Positions 1-6,819 of a stretch of 24,068 nt of DNA are shown here, in pieces. The position numbers were made by a program, and so were the translations under genes. Within the stretch, counting starts at the first letter, position 1; the number at the start of each line of letters is the position of its first letter. The stretch is taken from NCBI GenBank assembly GCA_944392185.1, contig CALXVW010000068.1:1-24068 (forward strand), read 5' to 3'. The notes below the pieces were generated by a model. That model was not told the origin of the DNA. It worked only from the letters and a program-made list of their open reading frames with translations, and ran no database searches. Source of the stretch: an uncultured Alphaproteobacteria bacterium. Its GTDB lineage: Bacteria; Pseudomonadota; Alphaproteobacteria; RF32; CAG-239.

Positions 1-426
1 TTTTGGCAAGATAAAAAAATTGTCATTTTCGAACAATTCTTCATCAGGGCTAATATATTTAAGCTCTTGAGTTGCCGGTTGGTCGCTCAGCTGATTAAGG
101 TTAGGGATTTTCGCAATAATTTGCTCTAAAGTTTCCGGAGTATCTATAGGTTCAGATATGGGTGAGTTTTTTTCCATGGAAGCAATGTCGGCTGCAGCAG
201 AAATAATGGGTGTCCCTCCGCTTTGTCGTTTTTTTCCGGGTTCCGGCAGGGTTAAAACAAATTTAGGAGCTTTATTATTCTTATCAAACATCAGCTTATC
301 TATCTTAGAAAGGTAGACAGGCTCACTTTTTTCATCAGCAAACCAATAGCCGACGATAGCCAGCGTCGCCACGGCAGCTATGGCAACGGCAGCCAATATT
401 TTATAAGAAGTAACCTTTTGCACCAA
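1..426 (-). CDS. Membrane-anchored protein, N-terminal part (divergent polysaccharide deacetylase position)
   Basis: Partial gene; the C-terminal part lies beyond the left edge, leaving about 142 codons. An N-terminal hydrophobic stretch of roughly 20 residues (LAAVAIAAVATLAIVGYW) follows a short basic start and is probably a membrane anchor. A Lys/Pro-rich linker comes next, with no catalytic domain visible. There is no ATG: TTG at 426-424 and GTG at 423-421 are both in frame. A perfect AGGAGG overlaps the ctpA stop (TAGGAGG), with 8 bases to TTG and 11 to GTG, so I chose TTG with little certainty. In many alphaproteobacteria the gene after gpmI-envC-ctpA is a divergent polysaccharide deacetylase with just such an N-terminal anchor. 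That identification rests on position, not on motifs seen here. Confidence 0.6.
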   Translation of the reverse strand, partial: MVQKVTSYKILAAVAIAAVATLAIVGYWFADEKSEPVYLSKIDKLMFDKNNKAPKFVLTLPEPGKKRQSGGTPIISAAADIASMEKNSPISEPIDTPETLEQIIAKIPNLNQLSDQPATQELKYISPDEELFENDNFFILPK

Positions 427-438
427 AGCTTAGTCCTC

Positions 439-1731
439 CTATTGGGCAGATTTATAAATAGCCAAAGCCTTAACCAGGTCGACCGCGCGTGACAACTGGT
501 AGTCGGCACGCCAATCATTATCTTGAGATTTTTCCTTTTTACCTTTAGTTTCTTCATCTGCTTTTTCATTTTTTAAGGCATTTCCGTATTCGGCTTCGCT
601 GAAGTTATAAGCGCTTTCAATTTCTTCAACTTTTGCCGGATGGACTTCGACATCAGGTTCAATTCCTTTAGCCTGAATAGAGCGTCCGGACGGGGTATAG
701 TAACGAGCGGTGGTCAATCTCATCGCGCCATATTTCCCAAGAGGAATAACAGTTTGCACAGATCCTTTTCCAAAAGACTTTTCACCGAGCAGAACGGCAC
801 GTTTATGGTCTTGCAGAGCGCCGGCTACAATTTCAGAAGCGGAAGCGGACCCGTCATTGATTAGAACAACGATAGGCAGTCCGTTGATGATATCACCGTC
901 TTGCGCGGAATAGCGGATAGTATCTTCGGCATTGCGGGAGCGGGTAGAGACAATTTCTCCTTGGTTTAAGAATAAATCGGAAACAGCCACGGCCTGTTCC
1001 AACAAGCCCCCCGGGTTATTGCGAACATCCAACACGACACCGACCAATTTTCCATCGGTTTTTTTCTGGAATTTTTTGATTTCTTTTTCAATATTTTTAT
1101 CAACATCTTCGCTGAAAGAAGAAATACGAATATAGGCAACATCGTCATCTTTGAGGTCGCTTTTAACTGATTGAATTTTAATTTCTTCACGTTTAAGGGT
1201 AACATCAAAAGGTTTTTCATTAACGCGGCGAATTGTGAGTTTGACTTTTGAGCCTGGTTTGCCGCGCATTTTATCAACGGCATCGTTAAGGCTCATTCCG
1301 ACCACATTTTCACCGTCAATATTGGTGATATAATCCCCTGGTTTCAGCCCTGCTCTTGAGGCCGGCGTATCATCAATCGGGGAGACAACCTTAACCACGC
1401 CTTGTTCCATGGTAACTTCGATTCCAAGCCCCCCGAATTTACCTTTGGTTTGCTCATTCATATATTTGAAACTTTTTTCATCCAGGTAGCTGGAATGAGG
1501 ATCCAAAGAGACCAACATTCCGTTAATGGCGGATTCGATAAGTTTTTTATCTTCAACTTCTTCCACATAAGAGGCTTTGGCGCGTTCCATAACCTCGCCA
1601 AAGAGATTTAGAAGCTCATAAGTATCTTCATTCTCAGAGATTTTAGCTTCTTTTTTGGCCACAGCGGGATTGCCAAGAGACAACAAAAGCCCAAAACAAA
1701 TAAAGAAGATGATAGATAATTTTTTTACCAT
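439..1731 (-). CDS. ctpA: Carboxy-terminal processing protease (S41 family)
   Basis: A 430-residue periplasmic serine protease that trims C-termini of envelope proteins. An N-terminal signal peptide (hydrophobic residues about 5-20, then NPAVA-KKE) sends it across the inner membrane. A PDZ domain spans about 98-170 (GGLGIEV ... GLKPGDYI). The S41 catalytic core follows, with the nucleophile in GSASASE (S297) and the general-base Lys in FGKG (K322). The 25-residue Ser-Lys spacing matches the plant D1-processing protease. The C-terminal tail, about 370-430, is charged and variable. The start is an ATG preceded by AGGA at normal spacing. It sits 25 bases after envC and directly before the partial membrane protein. 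CtpA proteases commonly control cell-wall hydrolases, which fits an operon shared with envC. Confidence 0.95.
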   Translation of the reverse strand: MVKKLSIIFFICFGLLLSLGNPAVAKKEAKISENEDTYELLNLFGEVMERAKASYVEEVEDKKLIESAINGMLVSLDPHSSYLDEKSFKYMNEQTKGKFGGLGIEVTMEQGVVKVVSPIDDTPASRAGLKPGDYITNIDGENVVGMSLNDAVDKMRGKPGSKVKLTIRRVNEKPFDVTLKREEIKIQSVKSDLKDDDVAYIRISSFSEDVDKNIEKEIKKFQKKTDGKLVGVVLDVRNNPGGLLEQAVAVSDLFLNQGEIVSTRSRNAEDTIRYSAQDGDIINGLPIVVLINDGSASASEIVAGALQDHKRAVLLGEKSFGKGSVQTVIPLGKYGAMRLTTARYYTPSGRSIQAKGIEPDVEVHPAKVEEIESAYNFSEAEYGNALKNEKADEETKGKKEKSQDNDWRADYQLSRAVDLVKALAIYKSAQ

Positions 1732-1756
1732 AGTGTTTTTCCTGTTTTATAAAGAA

Positions 1757-3007
1757 TTAAACTTTTATCCAAGCCAAGGGGTCAATCGGTTGGTTATCTT
1801 TGCGAATTTCCATATAGAGCTTGGCATCGCCGTCTTCCGGCATTTGTCCGACCGGCTCACCGGCCAAGAGCATTTGTCCGACATCCACATCCATACTTTC
1901 AAGTCCGGCAAGCAAAGATAAATAACCGTCGCCATGTTCGATAATAATAAGGTTGCCATACCCTCTGAACGGGCCTGAGAATATGACGGAGCCGTCAAAA
2001 GGAGCAATCACCTGAGCGCTGTTTCTGGTGCGAATGGTGATTCCTTTGGCAGAAACACCCTTAACCACCTGTTCGCCATAAGCGGTGATGACTTTTCCTC
2101 TGGCAGGCATCGGCAAAGTCCCTTTTGCCTGTCTGAAGCCGGTGCTCATACCAGTTATAACCGGCGGATGAGATTTAATCAAGTCGGCAGTTTTGGTTTC
2201 TGCACGATTCTTTTCTGCCAATTTGCGTTCTTCTTCGGCTTTTTTCTCTGCCAAGCGGCGTTTTTCTTCTTCCCGGCGCTGTTTTTCAAGCCGTTGTTTT
2301 TCAAGCTTGTTCAAGAGATCGCGCAGGTCGTTGGCTTGAGCGGCAAGTTTTTCGACGTTTTTTTTGGCTTTTTCGCTTTTGATTTCGACCATATTGCGCA
2401 TTTTAGATTTTTTCTGCACCAAAGCTTTCATTCGCTCATGTTCTTGTTCTAAAACTTTCTTTTGCTTTGAAATCTGCGCAAATTGTTTTTCAACCAAATC
2501 TTTTTTCTTGGCGATGGTTTCAAGTTCTTTACGGATTCTCTCTGCGTTTTCCTCTAAAAACGGAACTGTTTCTCTAAGCAGCATGGCGCTACGTATAATT
2601 TCAACAGGGGTTAGAGGTTGCACCAAAAGAGCTTCCGTCGGCTTAAGGGCAAGGTTTTGAAGTGCGGCCAACGTTTTGATGAGGTTGTCATCTTCTTTCG
2701 TAAAACCAGCCTCAGCCTCTGCCAAATCGGTCTTGAGCTTTTCGAGTTGGCGCTCCATTTGCGAAAGCTTTTCTTCGTTATTTTGGATTTTTTTAGCGGC
2801 CTTAACCATCTCTCGGCTAACGGCGGTGAGCTCAAGATTGATTTGCGTGGCTTGCGCCTGGAGCTTTTTGTGCTCCATACTTTGTTGCTGAACTTTTTGC
2901 TCCATTTTTTCCAAGTCGGAGCTTGAAACTGCCTTTGCCATTTGCACGGAACATAGAAAAATTCCGACAACAAAAAAGATATAGGTAAAGACAGTTTTCA
3001 GTTCCAT
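1757..3007 (-). CDS. envC: Murein hydrolase activator, EnvC-like (degenerate M23/LytM)
   Basis: A 416-residue periplasmic protein. An N-terminal hydrophobic segment (about 5-24, ending MAKA) is a signal peptide. Long Glu/Lys/Gln-rich coiled coils cover roughly 30-115 and 160-265, the second very basic. A LytM/M23 fold covers about 300-412. The zinc ligands of active M23 peptidases are missing: the usual HxGxD element reads AKGIT, and the usual HLHFE reads KLYME. By analogy with E. coli EnvC it should not cut peptidoglycan itself but activate amidases at the division site. The ATG lies 6 bases after the gpmI stop. The bases before it (AAAACACTATGG) nearly repeat those before ctpA, and neither has a textbook Shine-Dalgarno beyond AGGA for ctpA. 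Its neighbour CtpA may control turnover of cell-wall factors. Confidence 0.9.
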   Translation of the reverse strand: MELKTVFTYIFFVVGIFLCSVQMAKAVSSSDLEKMEQKVQQQSMEHKKLQAQATQINLELTAVSREMVKAAKKIQNNEEKLSQMERQLEKLKTDLAEAEAGFTKEDDNLIKTLAALQNLALKPTEALLVQPLTPVEIIRSAMLLRETVPFLEENAERIRKELETIAKKKDLVEKQFAQISKQKKVLEQEHERMKALVQKKSKMRNMVEIKSEKAKKNVEKLAAQANDLRDLLNKLEKQRLEKQRREEEKRRLAEKKAEEERKLAEKNRAETKTADLIKSHPPVITGMSTGFRQAKGTLPMPARGKVITAYGEQVVKGVSAKGITIRTRNSAQVIAPFDGSVIFSGPFRGYGNLIIIEHGDGYLSLLAGLESMDVDVGQMLLAGEPVGQMPEDGDAKLYMEIRKDNQPIDPLAWIKV

Positions 3008-3013
3008 AGTGTT

Positions 3014-4543
3014 TTACTTCACCAACAAAGAATGTCCTGTCATCTCAAGAGGTTGTTTAATTTCCATCAAATCCAACATGGTTGGAGCAATGTCACACAA
3101 AGCACCATCTTTCAAGCGTTTGACATCACTTTGATCGTTAACCAAAATAGCGGCCACTTTGCCAACCGTGTGAGCTGTGTAAGGTTGACCGGTTTTTTCA
3201 TCAACCATTTTTTCGGCATTCCCGTGGTCAGCCGTCACAATCATAACGCCTCCGACATCTTTGATGGCTTTTTCAACCTTGCCCAAGCATTCATCAACGG
3301 CGGCCACAGCCTTGAGGGCTGCTTCCATAATTCCGGTGTGCCCAACCATGTCACCGTTGGCAAAGTTGCAAATAATCATATCAAAGCGTTTGTCTTCAAT
3401 AGCTTTAACCAGTTGCTCGGTTACTTCATAAACGCTCATTTCGGGTTTGAGGTCATAAGTTGCCACTTTGGGGCTGGCAATCAGGATTCTTTCTTCGCCC
3501 TTGAACTCGCGTTCCTCCCCACCATTAAAGAAGAAGGTAACATGCGCATATTTTTCGGTCTCGGCAATACGTAGTTGAGTCAAACCATGTTCAGCCACAA
3601 CCTCTCCCAAGATGTTGGTGAGAGCCTCAGGTGGAAACATTGTGTGCATAAAGCGGTTGTGGTCAACCGAATACTCGGTCATGCCGACATGGTCAGAGAA
3701 ATGAACGATTGTTTTGCGGGCAAAGCCGGAGAATTCGGCATCGGCCAAGGCATAGAGGATTTCTCTTGCGCGGTCCGCACGGAAGTTTGCCATCAAAATA
3801 GCATCACCGTCTTGCATACCTTTATAGTCGCCGACAACACAGGGGATTACGAATTCATCGGTAACTTTGTCAACGTAGGAGGCTTTTATTGCTTCTTCGC
3901 TGGAAGCAAAGTGTTTGCCGTCAGCCAAAACCATGTTGTTATAAGCAGCCTCAATACGGTCCCAGCGTTTGTCGCGATCCATGGCATAAAAACGGCCCTC
4001 AATGGTGGCAACTTTAACGTTAAATCCATCCACGGCTTTTTCAAAATCAGCCAGATATTGGGCAGCAGAGGCCGGCGGTGTATCGCGCCCATCCAAAAAG
4101 GCATGAACCCAAACCTTGATACCCGCTTCAGCCAAGATTTTGCAAACAGCCACAATATGGTCTTGGGAGGAGTGTACGCCTCCCGGCGACATCAAACCCA
4201 TCACATGAGCGGCTTTACCATTGGTTTTAAGGGTTTCAATCATCTTAACCAAGACCGGATTTTTAGCCAAAGATCCGTCTTTTACGGCCAGGTCGATTTT
4301 GGGCAAATCTTGCATAACCACGCGTCCGGCACCAAGATTGGTGTGTCCAACCTCAGAGTTACCCATTTGTCCCTCAGGCAAACCGACAGAGAGGCCGTAA
4401 GTTTCAATCAAGCAATGCGGGTTATCAGCGTACATTCTGTGCCAATTTGGTGTGTGTCCCATCTCAATGGCATTATCAGGGGTTTTCGGTTCACGATATC
4501 CCCAGCCGTCCAAAATCATCAGCAATACAGGTTTTTGTCTCAT
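3014..4543 (-). CDS. gpmI: 2,3-bisphosphoglycerate-independent phosphoglycerate mutase
   Basis: Interconverts 3- and 2-phosphoglycerate in glycolysis and gluconeogenesis; cytosolic, metal-dependent, alkaline-phosphatase superfamily. Signatures in order: LLMILDGWG with a metal-binding Asp near residue 12, GNSEVGHTNLGAG with the phosphorylated Ser at 63, HAFLDGRDTPP, FRADRAR, NGDMVGHTG and TADHGNAE. The length of 509 residues is typical. The reading frame stays open 17 codons further upstream, but I chose the ATG at 4543-4541. It begins MRQKPVLLMILDG as family members do and has AGAGGA five bases upstream. It heads the gpmI-envC-ctpA run, an arrangement known in alphaproteobacteria with no obvious metabolic logic. 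Confidence 0.96.
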   Translation of the reverse strand: MRQKPVLLMILDGWGYREPKTPDNAIEMGHTPNWHRMYADNPHCLIETYGLSVGLPEGQMGNSEVGHTNLGAGRVVMQDLPKIDLAVKDGSLAKNPVLVKMIETLKTNGKAAHVMGLMSPGGVHSSQDHIVAVCKILAEAGIKVWVHAFLDGRDTPPASAAQYLADFEKAVDGFNVKVATIEGRFYAMDRDKRWDRIEAAYNNMVLADGKHFASSEEAIKASYVDKVTDEFVIPCVVGDYKGMQDGDAILMANFRADRAREILYALADAEFSGFARKTIVHFSDHVGMTEYSVDHNRFMHTMFPPEALTNILGEVVAEHGLTQLRIAETEKYAHVTFFFNGGEEREFKGEERILIASPKVATYDLKPEMSVYEVTEQLVKAIEDKRFDMIICNFANGDMVGHTGIMEAALKAVAAVDECLGKVEKAIKDVGGVMIVTADHGNAEKMVDEKTGQPYTAHTVGKVAAILVNDQSDVKRLKDGALCDIAPTMLDLMEIKQPLEMTGHSLLVK

Positions 4544-4574
4544 TTTTTCCTCTTTTAATTTATAATTTGATTCA

Positions 4575-4620
4575 CCGACAAGATTCGTCGGCAAAAAGCC
4601 TAAAACTTCTTCGTATTATA
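4575..4620 (-). promoter_or_regulatory. gpmI leader: candidate -10 and small hairpin
   Basis: On the minus strand a TATAAT hexamer lies at 4620-4615, with no good -35 upstream. Downstream is a short GC hairpin, CCGAC-loop of 7-GTCGG (4575-4591), inside what would be the gpmI 5' leader. The hairpin is not followed by a T run on the minus strand, so it is not a convincing terminator for the preceding penicillin-binding protein gene. The 117-base gap suggests gpmI has its own promoter. Weak evidence. Confidence 0.35.
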
Positions 4621-4660
4621 TATAATAAAACTTATTAGAAAAGCACTATTTTTGAGTTTT

Positions 4661-6442
4661 CTATTGCATAATTTTTTTCCAGATTTGGGCGGGCAGGCCG
4701 GAGCCGTAAACGCCTTTCATCGGAGAGTTGTCATCATTTCCGAGCCAAACCGCACCAACCAAATCATCGGTAAAGCCCACAAACCAAGCATCGCGGTTGT
4801 CTTGACTGGTGCCGGTTTTTCCGGCGGCAAAACCATTGATTTGAGCACGGTGTCCGGTGCCGGACTGTACAACTTTCTCAAGCATCTGGGTTAATTCCAA
4901 AACCGCCACAGGGTCAAGAATTTGGGTCTTGTCAGTGGATTCGCGCTGGTAGAGCTGGAATCCGTCGCGATTATAGATTTCCTCAATGGCATATGGCCAC
5001 ACGGCATATCCACCGTTGGCAATAGAGGCATAAGCGGTTGTCAGATCTAAAACCGTCACCTCAAAAGTTCCGAGCGGCAAAGAGGGGGTATCCTGAATGG
5101 GAGTACTGATACCCATTTTGCGGGCGTTGCGGATGATTTCTGCTCCCGAGAGCTGTTGAGCCAGATTAATGGTGGCAAGGTTGAGAGATTTTGCCAAAGC
5201 ATATTTCAAAGTTACGGTTCCGTAATATTTACGGTCATCATTTTGCGGTTGCCATCCTTTAATGGATATGGGGCGGTCTTCAATGGTGTCTTCAGGCTTA
5301 AAACCTTCTTGCAAAGCGGTTAGGTATACAAAAGGTTTGAACGCAGATCCCGGCTGTCTGAGGGCAGAAACCGCACGGTTAAACTGGCTTTTGTTGTAGT
5401 CAGCACCTCCAACCATAGCTTTTACGGCACCATTGTAGTCCATGATGACAATTGCGCCTTGGGTCACGTTGCGGTGAGCGTTGGCGGCAATGGTCTCACG
5501 CAAAACAGCGGAGGCTTTTTCTTGCAGATTCTGGTCTAGAGTAGTTGAGACATAGATATCATCGTTGCGCTCGCCGACATAGGCATTAACTTCATTATAA
5601 ACCCAGTCTGCAAAATAGGCGGCTCCGACAACTTTTGCGCTTTTTTCTCTTCCCAACGGCATCTTTAGGATTCTCTCTTTGTCTGCAGCGGTAATCAGAT
5701 TATTTTCCTCCATGATGCCAAGTACCACTTTAGCTCTCTCCATAGCTCTTTCTTTAGAGGCGATGGGGTTGTAACGAGAGGGGGCCTTAAGCATGCCGGC
5801 AATAACGGCTGCTTCCATGATATTGAGGTCGCGAGAAGTTTTCTGAAAATATTTTTGGCTGGCAGCCTCAATGCCATAGGCGCCTGAGCCGAGGTAAACG
5901 CGATTAAGGTAGAGAGTTAGAATTTGCTCTTTGGTGAATTTATATTCCAACCAAAAGGCCAAGAGGAGTTCTTGGGCTTTGCGTCGCACACTTTTTTCGG
6001 AGGTCAAAAAGAGGTTTTTGGCCACTTGCTGAGTGATGGTGCTGCCGCCTTGAGCGTACCTTCCGGCAAAAATATTGGCAATCATAGCTCTGGTAAAAGA
6101 GATGATGTCAAAGCCAAAATGGCTGTAAAAACGACGGTCTTCGGTATAAACAATGGCGTCAACCACATATTGGGGAAGTTCTTCGGAACGGATAATTTCC
6201 GAATAAACCGTGCCAAAAGTTTGCACCTCATTGCCATTGTCGGCAATGATAGTTGTAAAAGGCTGCCTGGTGCGATTGATAGCCTCGCTCATGTTTGGCA
6301 GAGTAATCAAACAATAAGCAACATAGGTTAATAAAGTTATCACCAACACGGCAAAAATTTTTAACAGCCGCATCCGATTCTTAAAGCGTTGTTTTGACTC
6401 TTTTTTTCGAGTCTTTTTCTTCTTTTTCTGAGCTTTTGCCAC
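4661..6442 (-). CDS. Class A penicillin-binding protein (transglycosylase/transpeptidase)
   Basis: A 593-residue bifunctional peptidoglycan synthase. A strongly basic cytoplasmic tail (about 1-25, mostly Lys) precedes one membrane segment (about 27-48). The GT51 glycosyltransferase domain (about 75-245) has the catalytic Glu in TEDRRFYSH (E101) and the GGSTITQQ motif at 132-139. The transpeptidase domain (about 325-585) has SAFK with nucleophile S366, SLN at 419-421 and KTGTS from 542. It is much shorter than E. coli PBP1A (about 850 residues) and lacks large accessory inserts. It ends soon after the transpeptidase core. The start is GTG at 6442 behind AAAGGCGGG. Another in-frame start at residue 24 would remove the basic tail. 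It is transcribed away from the ribbon-helix-helix gene and followed by gpmI after 117 bases. Confidence 0.93.
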   Translation of the reverse strand: MAKAQKKKKKTRKKESKQRFKNRMRLLKIFAVLVITLLTYVAYCLITLPNMSEAINRTRQPFTTIIADNGNEVQTFGTVYSEIIRSEELPQYVVDAIVYTEDRRFYSHFGFDIISFTRAMIANIFAGRYAQGGSTITQQVAKNLFLTSEKSVRRKAQELLLAFWLEYKFTKEQILTLYLNRVYLGSGAYGIEAASQKYFQKTSRDLNIMEAAVIAGMLKAPSRYNPIASKERAMERAKVVLGIMEENNLITAADKERILKMPLGREKSAKVVGAAYFADWVYNEVNAYVGERNDDIYVSTTLDQNLQEKASAVLRETIAANAHRNVTQGAIVIMDYNGAVKAMVGGADYNKSQFNRAVSALRQPGSAFKPFVYLTALQEGFKPEDTIEDRPISIKGWQPQNDDRKYYGTVTLKYALAKSLNLATINLAQQLSGAEIIRNARKMGISTPIQDTPSLPLGTFEVTVLDLTTAYASIANGGYAVWPYAIEEIYNRDGFQLYQRESTDKTQILDPVAVLELTQMLEKVVQSGTGHRAQINGFAAGKTGTSQDNRDAWFVGFTDDLVGAVWLGNDDNSPMKGVYGSGLPAQIWKKIMQ

Positions 6443-6474
6443 GAGTCCCGCCTTTTTAAGTCTTGTCTTGATGT

Positions 6475-6512
6475 TTGAAATAAATTAAAACAATAAGTAT
6501 TAAATATCACAA
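6475..6512. promoter_or_regulatory. Overlapping divergent promoters, PBP gene / RHH gene
   Basis: Plus strand: TTGAAA (6475-6480), 17 bases, TATTAA (6498-6503), leading to the ribbon-helix-helix gene. Minus strand: TTGTGA (6512-6507), 17 bases, TTTAAT (6489-6484), leading to the penicillin-binding protein gene. The two occupy the same DNA and would compete for polymerase. Two AATAAGT direct repeats at 6492-6498 and 6512-6518, 20 bases apart, overlap this region and could be operator half-sites. Hexamers were matched by eye. Confidence 0.45.
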
Positions 6513-6534
6513 ATAAGTTAAGGAAGATTTTAAG

Positions 6535-6735
6535 ATGCGCAAGATTTCAGTCATGGTTAACGATGATCTCCAAAACAAGATTGAAAAGATTGCCCAAAAA
6601 AGCGGCCGCAGTGTTGATGACTGTGTTGCTTTGGCCTTGCGTGATTACATTGAAAACTACGAAGATATTTATAAAACAGATTTGTGCGCGGTAGATAATT
6701 TGGAGCGCAGTTTTTTCCTCTCTATTGGTGAATAA
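6535..6735 (+). CDS. Ribbon-helix-helix (CopG/Arc-type) small DNA-binding protein
   Basis: A 66-residue protein. The first 45 residues fit a ribbon-helix-helix fold: a basic beta strand (RKISVMVN), then helix DLQNKIEKIAQKSG, a turn, and helix SVDDCVALALRDYIEN. The remainder is acidic and ends with an aromatic stretch (RSFFLSIGE). AGGA lies ten bases before the ATG. Such proteins are often antitoxins, but no toxin-sized ORF follows: the next gene is polA, 84 bases on with its own candidate promoter. It could be a free-standing autoregulator or a regulator of the divergent PBP gene. The function is inferred from fold only. Confidence 0.8.
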   Translation: MRKISVMVNDDLQNKIEKIAQKSGRSVDDCVALALRDYIENYEDIYKTDLCAVDNLERSFFLSIGE

Positions 6736-6746
6736 CTTTTTATCTG

Positions 6747-6775
6747 TTGGCGCTAGCCGTTTTATTGTATATATT
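6747..6775 (+). promoter_or_regulatory. Candidate polA promoter
   Basis: TTGGCG (6747-6752), a 17-base spacer, then TATATT (6770-6775), about 45 bases before the polA ATG. GGGAG at 6808-6812 serves as ribosome binding site. A hexamer match only. Confidence 0.4.
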
Positions 6776-6819
6776 TGAGGATATAACCACCACCCTGTAG
6801 ATAAACGGGAGAATGATTA

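Noticed and set aside
3032..3574. Plus-strand open frame of 180 codons
   Set aside because: Also antisense to gpmI; composition (Phe, His, Asn rich) is what a shadow frame gives.
3575..4558. Long plus-strand open frame of 327 codons
   Set aside because: It is antisense to gpmI, whose motifs are all present on the minus strand; no ribosome binding site or recognisable protein features.
6535..6819. Toxin-antitoxin pair with the ribbon-helix-helix protein as antitoxin
   Set aside because: No toxin-sized ORF follows: 84 bases then polA, and no partner on the other strand.
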